NCBI GenBank assembly: GCA_022822545.1
Contig: JAJEBE010000011.1
Location: forward strand, 1 to 55,031
Length of the DNA stretch: 55,031 nt
Direction of reading: 5' to 3'
Source of the DNA: Anaerolineae bacterium
Lineage (GTDB): Bacteria; Chloroflexota; Anaerolineae; Aggregatilineales; Phototrophicaceae
Numbering within the stretch: the stretch's first letter is position 1; every line of letters starts with the position of its first letter. Both the position numbers and the translations under genes were made by a program. Shown here one piece after another: positions 16,905 through 24,970 of this stretch. The notes below the pieces were generated by a model, which saw only the letters and a list, made by a program, of their open reading frames with translations, searched no databases and was not told where the DNA came from.

Positions 16905-16973
16905 CCAAGTTAGTCATGCGAAAACGTGCAGTGTAGTGACTGTCGCAGGCGGGCGACTCAAGAGTTGCCCGTA
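16905..16973. repeat. intergenic repeat element, copy B, with hairpin
   Basis: Partner of the element at 13893. It contains AGTTAGTCATGCGAAAA on the left and, at 16951-16970, arms GGGCGACTC and GAGTTGCCC (one wobble or mismatch) around AA. Confidence 0.78.
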
Positions 16974-17116
16974 CACTATCCTACTTGAATGTTGCGCTAC
17001 TTTCTTGGAGTTGCTTCTGTGGTTAATTTCTGTTTATTTTCTTATCGCTACGGATTTCAATTTTGAAGCGATTGCCCTGAGCCGCGTCCTGTTTTCATAT
17101 ATTGTCTCGCGTTGAC

Positions 17117-17122
17117 TATAAT
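17117..17122 (+). promoter_or_regulatory. -10 box of the cytochrome c/PHM-like gene
   Basis: Perfect TATAAT 72 bases before the ATG at 17194; TTCATA at 17094-17099 is a possible -35 with a 17-base spacer. Confidence 0.45.
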
Positions 17123-17193
17123 AAGATATGCAGTGTCCTGCCTAAAGTAGTTGAACGTAGCGAGAAGCATTCAGTAATAGTCGGAGATTCGTC

Positions 17194-18618
17194 ATGAGAA
17201 CCCTGATACTTGTCCTGATATTGGCTTTGAGCGCGGCAATCGCTCTGGCGCATGGTGACGAAGAGCATGATGACGACGATGTGGAAGAGGTGAAGATCGG
17301 GGAGGTCGCCGTGCCGGAGAACCCGACTTATCATGAGCATGCGCGGCCGATCATTGAAGCCAGGTGCGTCGCCTGCCACAGCGACGGGCAGATCGCCGCA
17401 TACGCGCCATTAACCGATCCGCAAGATGTCGTCTTCTTCGCGGATGACATCAAGTTTCACGTCGTCAACGGCATCATGCCGCCCTGGATGCCATCGCGGG
17501 CGAACCTGCCGCTGAAGAATGACCGCAGCCTCTCGGACGAGGAGATCGCCACGATCGCCGCCTGGGTTGATGCCGGCGCGGCAATGGGCGACAGCCATGA
17601 TTATGCGCCCTCGGCGACTGATCGATTCGACCTGGTCGAGGTTCGGGCTGACCTGACATTGCAACTCGAAGAGCCATACGAGCCGGACCCGGATGTACTG
17701 GATGATTACCGCTGTTTTGCCTTGCCGCTAGAGATTGAAGCGCCGCAATTTATCACCGGCTACGAGTTCATCCCCGATGTGGCGGAGATGGCGCATCATA
17801 ATATCTTGTATCTATTTGACGAAACGGCTGACCGCGTTATTCAAAGGCGCAACTATGCCGATGGCCGTCCGGGCTGGTCTTGTTATGGAGGGCCTGGCTT
17901 AGCCGTCGGGGGCGAGGGGATTGGCGGCTGGGCGCCGGGCGCATCGCCGGTCTTGTTCCCACAGGGCGCCGGTTTCCTCATCAGACCCGGTCAGCATATT
18001 GTCGTAGAGATGCACTACAATCTGTGGACCGCCCGCCAGCCGGATCAAAGCCGAATCATCTTGCAATTGGAATCAGCCGAGAGCGAACTCACCGAACTCA
18101 TGAATATCTCGTTAGCGGCGCCGGTGGAGATTCCTTGCCCGACCGGGCTTGAAGGGCCACAATGCGAGCGGGGGGCCGCAATTGAACGCGTCGCCGAACT
18201 TTATGGAGAAGACGCGCGCTATACCCCCGATTATCTATTGCGCGAGTGCGGTCAAAGGTTGGCGGATTATGCCGCGAACACGGGAGAGAATGCAATTGGC
18301 TACTGTGATTATCCGATCACAAAGTCCCTCACGCTCTACAGTGTTTCTGGCCACATGCACGAGTTGGGGCGGAGCTTCCGCATGGAGTTGAATCCGGATA
18401 GCGAAGACTCGCTGCTGCTGCTGGATATCCCGCGCTGGGATTTCCATTGGCAGGATCAGTATTATTTTGTCGAGCCCCTTGAAGTCTCTTATGGCGATGT
18501 GCTGCGGATGGAGTGCGCCTGGGACAATTCGCTGTCGGATGATCCGCGTTATGTCGTATGGGGCGAGGGCACAGCTGATGAGATGTGCTTCGGCTCGTTG
18601 CTGGCGCTGAAGCCTTAG
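17194..18618 (+). CDS. exported c-type cytochrome fused to a PHM-like type II copper monooxygenase
   Basis: 474 residues. A signal peptide (1-19, ending ALAHG) is followed by an acidic, histidine-containing stretch. One haem c site is CVACH at 58-62, with Met95 or Met99 (GIMPPWMP) as possible sixth ligand. The remainder matches the copper pattern of peptidylglycine alpha-hydroxylating monooxygenases: His201-His202 and His274 (VEMHYN) for the first copper, His387-x-His389 (SGHMHELG) and Met464 (DEMCFG) for the second, with spacings close to the animal enzyme. The haem domain could supply electrons that ascorbate gives in animals. It should act outside the membrane on an unknown substrate. The sigma factor gene converges on it with 5 bases between the stops. 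Confidence 0.83.
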   Translation: MRTLILVLILALSAAIALAHGDEEHDDDDVEEVKIGEVAVPENPTYHEHARPIIEARCVACHSDGQIAAYAPLTDPQDVVFFADDIKFHVVNGIMPPWMPSRANLPLKNDRSLSDEEIATIAAWVDAGAAMGDSHDYAPSATDRFDLVEVRADLTLQLEEPYEPDPDVLDDYRCFALPLEIEAPQFITGYEFIPDVAEMAHHNILYLFDETADRVIQRRNYADGRPGWSCYGGPGLAVGGEGIGGWAPGASPVLFPQGAGFLIRPGQHIVVEMHYNLWTARQPDQSRIILQLESAESELTELMNISLAAPVEIPCPTGLEGPQCERGAAIERVAELYGEDARYTPDYLLRECGQRLADYAANTGENAIGYCDYPITKSLTLYSVSGHMHELGRSFRMELNPDSEDSLLLLDIPRWDFHWQDQYYFVEPLEVSYGDVLRMECAWDNSLSDDPRYVVWGEGTADEMCFGSLLALKP

Positions 18619-18623
18619 CGGCC

Positions 18624-19277
18624 TCAATTCCCAAACAGGTTCATCATATAATCGGTGGAGATGCCTTGCGCTTCCAGGTGGTTTTTGAGTTTGCGCCGGG
18701 CATCGTGGATGAGTTTGTAGAGGGCGTTGCGGTTGGTGTCCATACGTTCAGCCAGCACGTCCATCGGGATGCCCTTGAGCGCGATCGCCACCAGCGCCTG
18801 ATATTGCCGCTCGGTAAGCGCCTCTTTAAGCGCGATTTCGATCTTCTCCATGACATCATCGCGCTCGGCGACTTTCTCCGGCGTTGGCGCGATCGCCGTG
18901 GCCAGGCGGCTTGATACGGGCAGCAACTCGCCCTCGGCGGTTAATTCATCCAGGCTGAAGTCTTTGTAACGCGCGCGCCGCAAATCGCTGATGGCGAGAC
19001 GGATGGCGATTTTGTTGGCCCAGGTGGTGAAGCGGCTCTCGCCGCGAAAGTTATCCAGGTTGTCCATGACGCGCAGGGTGGCGTCCTGCGCGAGGTCTTC
19101 GGACATCTGCGCCAGTTCTTGGGCGGAAAGGCCGCGCAGGTCGCTGCGGTCTTGACTCAGATAAAAGTAGATGCCTCGTTGAAGGCGCAGCCGCAAATCA
19201 GCCAGAGCCTGGTCTTGCGCCGGCTCCCCCTGCGCCCGCAGCGAAGCGATCCATTCTTCATTGCCGCGATTAATCAT
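18624..19277 (-). CDS. ECF-type RNA polymerase sigma factor
   Basis: 217 residues from the ATG at 19277; the open frame continues upstream but there is no better start. Region 2 is recognisable from AQDATLRVMDNLDNFRGESRFTTW-like sequence through KIAIRLAISDLRRAR, and region 4 from LTERQYQALVAIALKGIPMDVLAERMDT to a basic recognition helix ending RRKLKNHL. It directs RNA polymerase to an unknown regulon. No anti-sigma gene lies on either side: the gene downstream is convergent, and ftsH is divergent 303 bases away. The nearest purine-rich site, GGGGAG, is about 14 bases from the start, which is long. Confidence 0.88.
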   Translation of the reverse strand: MINRGNEEWIASLRAQGEPAQDQALADLRLRLQRGIYFYLSQDRSDLRGLSAQELAQMSEDLAQDATLRVMDNLDNFRGESRFTTWANKIAIRLAISDLRRARYKDFSLDELTAEGELLPVSSRLATAIAPTPEKVAERDDVMEKIEIALKEALTERQYQALVAIALKGIPMDVLAERMDTNRNALYKLIHDARRKLKNHLEAQGISTDYMMNLFGN

Positions 19278-19580
19278 AATTGCGTCGTTTGCTCCCCGGC
19301 GGATGTGGCTAATCTGCCACTCAATGATACAGGAACAGGTGAGAAAATTCAGCCACAAGGCGGTTAAGATATAGTGAAGTCTGCTGATAGAATTCGGCGC
19401 GCCCGGGTTACAAGGCAGGCGGCGGCTGAGGACGGGAGGCTGACGGCGTCGAATTATCGTGAAGGGGAGGCTATATGGCGGCAAATTATCACCTTTTTCT
19501 CATGAAACCGGTCATTGATAATGAGGCGAGATGCCGGAAATTGATATCTCGCCGCCCGAGAAACTGATGGAGTAGCCTCG
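19278..19580. other. divergent intergenic region between sigma factor and ftsH
   Basis: 303 bases, no gene. It contains a perfect 8-base inverted repeat before ftsH (19525-19553) and a GATAAT-like box at 19517-19522. A TATCAT box preceded directly by TG lies on the sigma-factor strand near 19326-19331. Confidence 0.5.
19525..19553 (+). promoter_or_regulatory. inverted repeat in the ftsH leader
   Basis: Arms GGCGAGAT (19525-19532) and ATCTCGCC (19546-19553) pair perfectly around a 13-base loop, ending 27 bases before the ftsH ATG. It could be an operator overlapping the start of transcription or an RNA hairpin in the leader. Confidence 0.5.
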
Positions 19581-21488
19581 ATGAACAACCGCTCAGAGCC
19601 CCCGCGTCACGTCACGGAAGGGGGCAAGGATGGCAAGAAGAACAACGAAGGCGGGAAATCCCCGTTTGGCAACCCCAACGCGCAGAGGATGTGGATCGTC
19701 CTGGGTGTCATCGTGCTGGCGATGGCGCTGCTCGTATTCAACGGGCGGGCGGCGGTGCAGTTGGATAACAGCTGGCCCATGAATCGCCTGATGGAGGACA
19801 TTCAGCAGGGGCGCGTGGAAAGGATTGTCGAGCGCGGCGGCGGCCGCGAGCTGGTCGTGACCTATACCGACAATACCAGCGAGACGGTTTTCAAGAATCC
19901 GTCGTCGGACTTTTACACGCAGCTGCAGGCCCTCGGCGCAAGCAATGTGGATTACTTCTTCGAGCCGACCGATGACTCGCCGCAGCTCATCTTCCAGATC
20001 TTGATCGGCATCGTGCCGATTTTGATCATCGTCTGGTTTTTGTGGCGGATGATGCGCTCGATGCGCGCCGGGCAAGACCAGGCGATGAGCTTCGGCCGCA
20101 GCAAGCCGCGCGTCTCGCGCGATATGGAGCGTCCGCAAGTGACTTTCAAGGATGTGGCCGGCGCCGAAGAAGCGAAGGAGGACTTGAAGGAGATCGTGGA
20201 GTTCCTCAAGGAGCCGGAGAAGTTCATTCGGCTGGGCGCGCGTGTGCCCAAGGGCGTGCTGATGGTGGGCCCGCCGGGCACGGGCAAGACCTTGATGGCG
20301 CGCGCGGTGGCGGGTGAAGCCGGCGTGCCTTTCTTCAGCATTTCGGGTTCGGAATTCGTCGAGATGTTCGTCGGCGTCGGCGCCAGTCGCGTGCGTGACT
20401 TGTTTGAGCGGGCCAAGGCGGAAGCGCCGGCCATCGTCTTCGTTGACGAGATTGACGCGGTGGGGCGGCATCGCGGCGCTGGCTTGGGCGGCGGGCATGA
20501 CGAGCGCGAGCAGACGCTGAATCAGATTCTGGTGGAGATGGACGGCTTCGACAATGACACGAATATCATCATCATCGCCGCCACCAACCGGCCCGACATC
20601 CTCGATCCGGCGTTGCTGCGTCCGGGCCGCTTCGACCGCAAGGTGGTGATGGACAATCCCGATGTCAAGGGGCGGCAGGAGATCCTCAAGGTGCATTCGC
20701 GGGGCAAGCCGCTGGCGGGCGATGTGGATGTGGAGGCGCTGGCGAAGATCACGGCCGGCTTCAGCGGCGCCGACCTGGAGAACCTGGTCAACGAAGCGGC
20801 CATCTTGGCGGCGCGGCGGGACAAGAAGTCCATCGGCATGAGCGAGATGCAGGAGGCGATGGAGCGGGTGGTGATGGGACCGGAACGCCGCAGCCGGGTG
20901 ATCACGCCGGAGGAGAAAGAGAAGGTCGCCTATCATGAGGCGGGGCATGCCCTGCTCTTCCACTTGCTGGAAAATACCAGCCCGGTGCACAAGATCACGA
21001 TTGTGTCGCGCGGGCGGGCCGGCGGTTATGTCATGCCGCTGCCCGATGGCGATGACATGCTGATCACGCGGGAGAAATTCGAGGACGACATCGTGGCGGC
21101 GATGGGCGGGCGCGCGGCTGAGGAGATCATCTACAAGCAGTTCACGACCGGCGCCAGCAATGACTTGCAGCAGGCGACGCGCATGGCGCGGGCGATGGTG
21201 ACGCAGTTCGGCATGAGCGACCTGCTGGGCCCGCGCGCTTACGGGAATGGACAAGGGGCGGTCTTCCTCGGGCGGGAGATCGCCGAGCAGCGCGATTACA
21301 GCGAGCACTACGCGCAGCAGATCGATGACGAGGTGAAGCGGATCTTGCAGGCGGCTTATGAGCGCGCGAAGACGCTGCTATTGGAGCAGAAGGACAAGAT
21401 GGACGAGTTGGTGGAGATCCTGATTGAGCAGGAGACGCTGAACGCGGAGGAATTCGTCGCGATTGTGGATGGTCCGGTGGCGGCGTAA
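19581..21488 (+). CDS. ftsH: ATP-dependent zinc metalloprotease FtsH
   Basis: 635 residues, normal length. A short cytoplasmic tail, membrane segment about 36-54, a periplasmic loop, and a second membrane segment about 134-153. The AAA domain follows with Walker A GPPGTGKT (near 229), Walker B IVFVDEID, the pore motif FVG in [13 protein letters not shown], and the second region of homology ending LLRPGRFDR. The M41 zinc protease domain has HEAGH (near 451) and the third ligand Asp in [10 protein letters not shown]. It degrades membrane and regulatory proteins from the cytoplasmic side as a hexamer. GGAG stands about 9 bases before the ATG. A strong intrinsic terminator follows the stop. Confidence 0.97.
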   Translation: MNNRSEPPRHVTEGGKDGKKNNEGGKSPFGNPNAQRMWIVLGVIVLAMALLVFNGRAAVQLDNSWPMNRLMEDIQQGRVERIVERGGGRELVVTYTDNTSETVFKNPSSDFYTQLQALGASNVDYFFEPTDDSPQLIFQILIGIVPILIIVWFLWRMMRSMRAGQDQAMSFGRSKPRVSRDMERPQVTFKDVAGAEEAKEDLKEIVEFLKEPEKFIRLGARVPKGVLMVGPPGTGKTLMARAVAGEAGVPFFSISGSEFVEMFVGVGASRVRDLFERAKAEAPAIVFVDEIDAVGRHRGAGLGGGHDEREQTLNQILVEMDGFDNDTNIIIIAATNRPDILDPALLRPGRFDRKVVMDNPDVKGRQEILKVHSRGKPLAGDVDVEALAKITAGFSGADLENLVNEAAILAARRDKKSIGMSEMQEAMERVVMGPERRSRVITPEEKEKVAYHEAGHALLFHLLENTSPVHKITIVSRGRAGGYVMPLPDGDDMLITREKFEDDIVAAMGGRAAEEIIYKQFTTGASNDLQQATRMARAMVTQFGMSDLLGPRAYGNGQGAVFLGREIAEQRDYSEHYAQQIDDEVKRILQAAYERAKTLLLEQKDKMDELVEILIEQETLNAEEFVAIVDGPVAA

Positions 21489-21515
21489 TTCACACAATTT
21501 ACTGAATATGTTGGG

Positions 21516-21540
21516 GCGAGCCGGCGGCTCGCTCTTTTTG
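21516..21540 (+). terminator. intrinsic terminator after ftsH
   Basis: Arms GCGAGCC (21516-21522) and GGCTCGC (21526-21532) form a perfect 7-base-pair GC-rich stem with a GGC loop, followed directly by TCTTTTTG. Confidence 0.88.
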
Positions 21541-21573
21541 TTTGCTTAGTGACTACCGCAGAAAAAGTAACAT

Positions 21574-21582
21574 TGGTATAAT
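21574..21582 (+). promoter_or_regulatory. extended -10 promoter of the TIR gene
   Basis: TG, G, and a perfect TATAAT, 34 bases after the ftsH terminator and 65 bases before the chosen start. Confidence 0.6.
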
Positions 21583-21647
21583 TTCTGTTTTGTTTGTACG
21601 CTACCTTCGGTTCGTCGTGGGCGTCGGCGAGCGATCAGGAGTGGCAA

Positions 21648-22112
21648 TTGGCACAGCGCATAATTCAGAAGGACGATTATCAATATGACATCTTTCTTTC
21701 GCATGCGTCAGAAGATAAGGAGGATGTAGCGCGACCGCTGGCGCTGCGGTTGCAAGAGCATGGACTGCGAGTCTGGTACGACGAGTTTGAACTCAAGATC
21801 GGTGACAATCTGGTCGCGAAACTCAACGCGGGAATCAAGGGGAGTCGGTTCGGCATACTTGTATTGTCGCAAGACTTCTTTGCCAAGCGATGGACAGAAT
21901 ACGAATTAGACAGTTTGGAATACCTGGCCGTTACCGAAGATCGAGTGCTGTTCCCAATTTGGCATAATGTCAATGAAGCGGATGTGAGAGCGTACCGGCC
22001 GTCAGTGGCCAAACTCCTCGCTTGGAATACCGCAATCAACACAATTGAGGGAATTGCTGATGAAATCCGCAAGGCAATTGTGGAGTTTTACTTGCAGGGG
22101 TCAGGAGACTAA
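21648..22112 (+). CDS. TIR-domain protein, possible NAD-cleaving immune effector
   Basis: 154 residues from the TTG at 21648, chosen because AGGAG ends 6 bases before it; an upstream TTG at 21594 has no such site. The whole protein is one TIR domain: strand A with box 1 YDIFLSHASEDKEDV (13-27), GLRVWYDEFELKIGD (39-53), and ILVLSQDFFAKRWTEYEL (70-87). Trp82 and Glu86 have the W-x3-E spacing that places the catalytic glutamate in bacterial and SARM1 TIR NADases. A DUF1883 gene follows in the same direction after 138 bases with its own -10 box. Bacterial TIR proteins often act in antiphage defence by depleting NAD or making signal nucleotides; that role is inferred here. Confidence 0.87.
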   Translation: MAQRIIQKDDYQYDIFLSHASEDKEDVARPLALRLQEHGLRVWYDEFELKIGDNLVAKLNAGIKGSRFGILVLSQDFFAKRWTEYELDSLEYLAVTEDRVLFPIWHNVNEADVRAYRPSVAKLLAWNTAINTIEGIADEIRKAIVEFYLQGSGD

Positions 22113-22210
22113 TACACGTGGATGCTAATCATTTGTTCGAAATCGATTTTGGCCGATACAAATGATATTGCTAGCGACCGGTATATAGTTTAAAGCTGGT
22201 AGAAATCCTG

Positions 22211-22219
22211 TGGTACAAT
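22211..22219 (+). promoter_or_regulatory. extended -10 promoter of the DUF1883 gene
   Basis: TG, G, TACAAT, 31 bases before the ATG at 22251. Confidence 0.5.
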
Positions 22220-22250
22220 GTGGGTTATATTGAAGAAAGGTTGCTTGACG

Positions 22251-22532
22251 ATGCAATTCATCAAACATGATTTAGGGCACTTATCAGGCAGTGAAACGGT
22301 TGAAGTTTCCATCACGAGCGCGGCAAATGTGCGCCTGTTGGATAGTGACAATCTTCGGAAGTATCGTTATGGGCGTGTGCCCAGCTTTGATGGTGGGCAT
22401 TACGATGAGTCGCCAGTAGTATTCGAGATTCCTCGTTCCGGGCATTGGTATGTTGTCGTCGACTTGGGCGGCCGCGCAGGTGAAATAACTTCGTCATTTC
22501 GCGTCATTTCAAAAGAAGCGGTTGCTAGCTGA
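22251..22532 (+). CDS. DUF1883 domain protein
   Basis: 93 residues from the ATG at 22251; longer in-frame starts overlap the -10 box. MQFIKHDLGHLSGSETVEV, NVRLLDSDNLRKY and the end SGHWYVVVDLGGRAG are the conserved blocks of DUF1883 (PF08980), a small beta-rich domain of unknown function. I recall DUF1883 also fused directly to TIR domains in other bacteria, which would make this two-gene arrangement a split version. It could be a sensor, ligand-binding or regulatory partner of the TIR protein just upstream. No catalytic residues evident. Confidence 0.82.
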   Translation: MQFIKHDLGHLSGSETVEVSITSAANVRLLDSDNLRKYRYGRVPSFDGGHYDESPVVFEIPRSGHWYVVVDLGGRAGEITSSFRVISKEAVAS

Positions 22533-22598
22533 GACTGGCGTTCTGGCTGTGTCCGCGAATTGATGACAGCACTCCGCGGGCACTGATAAATCGTAAGA

Positions 22599-22623
22599 GG
22601 GCGGCCCGGTGGGTCGCCCTTAC
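22599..22623 (+). repeat. hairpin repeat, single copy
   Basis: Arms GGGCGGCCC (22599-22607) and GGGTCGCCC (22611-22619) around GGT, with one G-T pair, then TTAC. Member of the 6354 array family. It may also stop transcription after the DUF1883 gene. Confidence 0.75.
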
Positions 22624-22645
22624 ATTTTCCCATGCTGTAGAGCTT

Positions 22646-22797
22646 TTAAGTCACTCGATGGCAACTCACGAAGTGCTTGGGACGGACCTCGATCAGAGGC
22701 GGATCGGGCTCTTGATAGCAGAGGTCGAACACCACCGGGCAGCGCGTGTTGAAGTTGCAGCCGGTGGGCGGATTGGCCGGGTTGGGCAGATCGCCGG
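22646..22797 (-). pseudogene. 3'-terminal fragment of an oppF/dppF-type gene
   Basis: These 152 bases match the 3' end of the intact ATPase gene at 24971-25122 with roughly nine mismatches (about 94% identity). The reading frame is preserved for about 50 codons, from [15 protein letters not shown] to SCHRVT and a TAA stop. The match stops abruptly at both sides: GTCACTC at the stop-codon end and TCGCCGG at the other. The fragment has no start or ATPase core. Most differences are synonymous or mild (PVV for PVA), so it is either an old duplication or a relic of a second, related gene. Confidence 0.85.
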
Positions 22798-22839
22798 CCG
22801 TTCAAACTATTGGCAGCTAAACCGGTGTGTAAATCCCGA

Positions 22840-24885
22840 TCAGTCGGAACGGGCATCGCAAGGATTGCTCCGAAAATCGAAGCGGCGTGTCAGTGATTCT
22901 GCCGTTCCAGGATCCAGGCTGGGAAAGCGGTCAAGCAGGTCTGCGACCTTTACCTTGCGCAATGATCCCACTTCACGGCGCAAGCGACCGGCCGCCTCCA
23001 GCGCGTCGCCGGGCAATTCATTGACTAGCTCAAGAGCGCAGGCCCAAGGTTCCTCCGGCAGCGGCTCCCAAACTTCGAGGCCATACAGTTGCTGCGCATG
23101 AAGCGCAAACGCCATTGACGCGCCTTCCATAAGATAGGTGGGGAGCCCCGGGCCATCGAAAGTAAGCAACAAGCTGTGACCCATCTCGTACACGATGGTC
23201 GGCCAATAGAATTGACCGTTTAATCCTAAATCTATCCACACAGACTTACCGTCGCCGCTAAACGTATATGTCGGGCCAAATTCGTAGAATCGCGGCTCCA
23301 GCAATTGATAATCGGGATTTCGCGGACCGAAAATGTCCTCCGTCAGCGTCAAGAGCTCTTCCTGCACCTTCAACATCATTTCGGGATCGTCAATAGGCGC
23401 GTCAACCAGACTGTAGATATCCATCAACTCGAACCGAGATTGTCTCGCGGCGACTGTTGGATAGCGGGGGTCGCGCACAACGTTCAAGCCAGCCCGTGTT
23501 GCAGTAAAGGTCTCGCAGGGATCGCGACGCACGGAGAATCTGCTGGTCAGGATTTCCGCATAGCGCCTGTCCAGGTCCGGAAACAGTGCGAGCAAATCTT
23601 CCGTCTCGACTTCGCTCAAGGGTCCCGTTTCACGGCGGATGCGACCCGCCGCCTCAAGCGCGTCGCCAGGCAATTCATGCAGCATGTCAAGCGCGCACAC
23701 GTACGGCGCGTCCGGCGGCACGTAAACTACGAGACCGTAAACACTCTGAGCATGCAGCGAAAATGCGACAGCCGCGCCTTCCTCAAGATAGTTGGCGTTG
23801 CCTACAACGGGGTCAATCAGGTGTACAGTTTCGTGAGACATTTCAAAAACAATGGTCGGCCAATGCTGTCGACCGTAATCACTCAGTTCAGTCGCCACGG
23901 ATTTCCTGTCAACGCTAAACCTGATTGTTGGACCTGTCTCACGAAATTGCGGCGCCCGCAACTGAAACTTTGGATTTCGGGGACCGAAAATGTCCTCGGC
24001 CAGCGTCAAGAGCTCAAGCTGCACTTGCCACATCGCCTGCGGATCATCCTCGGGCGCATCGACAAGTCCAATGAGTTCCGTCGCCGCGAAGTCCGCGTGC
24101 CGCGTCGCAGTTGCTGGATACGCATACTCACGCGAAATTGGGCGCGTGATCGGCGCCGCCTTGCGAGGCTTGCTCTCCGCTATGAACGGACGTGTCAACT
24201 CAAACGCGATCTCGCCGTCCAAATCAGGATATAGGTCAAGCAGGTCTTGCTGGGTTACGTCGTTAAACTGGCCGATTTCGCGGCGGATACGGCTGGCCGA
24301 GACAAGCGCGTCGTCGGGAAGCGACGCAACCAGGCTCAGCGCTTTGATATGCGGTTGATCGTCAGGCAATTGAATATCGAGGCCATAGAGATGCTGAGCG
24401 TACATCGTGAAAGCGACGGCTACGCCCTCCGCAAGCATGTTGCGCGGGTCGGCTGTCGGGTTGAGCAGATGTACCGTCTCGTACGCCAATTCGTAGACGA
24501 CGGTCGGCCAGGAATCAAGAGCCTTGTAGCTCAGCATCGCATTTGCGTTATTGTAGCCCGGGTAGTTGACGATGAATGGTCCATCGGCTGCAAATTCCGG
24601 TTGGCCAATGGTAACGGAGTCATCAAGCTTCCCAAACAGAGCCTGGGCGATCGTAAGAAGTTCCCATTGTATTTCCCACAGGCGACGATCGTCAAACTCC
24701 GGAACGCTAGACAGGCGGCTTAAATCAGTAGCAATGTTGGATAAACTCTTGGTGGCAGCCGGTGGGTAGTACGGGACGTAGTCTACAGGCAGTTCTTCAA
24801 GCGGCGTTGAAGCGCTCACGGGTAGGGCAAGCAACAACCCAATTAAGGCGGCTAAAATACATGCTGCGGCGTTTGCGCGGTTCAT
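22840..24885 (-). CDS. secreted protein with three tandem gluzincin-like domains, only the middle one with an intact HExxH
   Basis: 681 residues from the ATG at 24885, preceded by GGAGG. A signal peptide covers 1-26 (ending PVSAS). Three units of about 190 residues follow at roughly 50-236, 258-452 and 474-672. Each has a WPTxVxE segment, a metal-site segment, an EG-xxxAF-xxxAQ-xxYGL segment and an LPxDALxxxxRxRRE helix. The metal site reads HETVH at 351-355 with Glu368/369 downstream in unit 2, YETVH at 135-139 in unit 1, and HSLLL at 570-574 in unit 3. Unit 2 thus keeps the gluzincin zinc pattern and the others have lost ligands. A peptidase acting outside the cell is plausible; no family name recognised. 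It lies between the true oppF 3' end and a second copy of it. Confidence 0.8.
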   Translation of the reverse strand: MNRANAAACILAALIGLLLALPVSASTPLEELPVDYVPYYPPAATKSLSNIATDLSRLSSVPEFDDRRLWEIQWELLTIAQALFGKLDDSVTIGQPEFAADGPFIVNYPGYNNANAMLSYKALDSWPTVVYELAYETVHLLNPTADPRNMLAEGVAVAFTMYAQHLYGLDIQLPDDQPHIKALSLVASLPDDALVSASRIRREIGQFNDVTQQDLLDLYPDLDGEIAFELTRPFIAESKPRKAAPITRPISREYAYPATATRHADFAATELIGLVDAPEDDPQAMWQVQLELLTLAEDIFGPRNPKFQLRAPQFRETGPTIRFSVDRKSVATELSDYGRQHWPTIVFEMSHETVHLIDPVVGNANYLEEGAAVAFSLHAQSVYGLVVYVPPDAPYVCALDMLHELPGDALEAAGRIRRETGPLSEVETEDLLALFPDLDRRYAEILTSRFSVRRDPCETFTATRAGLNVVRDPRYPTVAARQSRFELMDIYSLVDAPIDDPEMMLKVQEELLTLTEDIFGPRNPDYQLLEPRFYEFGPTYTFSGDGKSVWIDLGLNGQFYWPTIVYEMGHSLLLTFDGPGLPTYLMEGASMAFALHAQQLYGLEVWEPLPEEPWACALELVNELPGDALEAAGRLRREVGSLRKVKVADLLDRFPSLDPGTAESLTRRFDFRSNPCDARSD

Positions 24886-24970
24886 CGTTTCCTCCAATAG
24901 ATCAAGCGCTTGCAGTGGAGCCAAGTATTCGATTGTGTGTGCTCAGTTCAAAGACGCCGCCAGGAAAACG

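Larger units (their letters stand above)
16797..17193. other. intergenic region upstream of the cytochrome c/copper protein gene
   Basis: 397 bases without a gene. It holds repeat copy B (16905-16973) and a TATAAT box at 17117-17122, 72 bases before the next start codon, with TTCATA 17 bases upstream as a weak -35. Nothing else was recognised. Confidence 0.6.

Noticed and set aside
19593..21308. A 571-codon open frame antisense to ftsH
   Set aside because: FtsH is unmistakable on the plus strand; the antisense product is a low-complexity His/Arg/Leu shadow.
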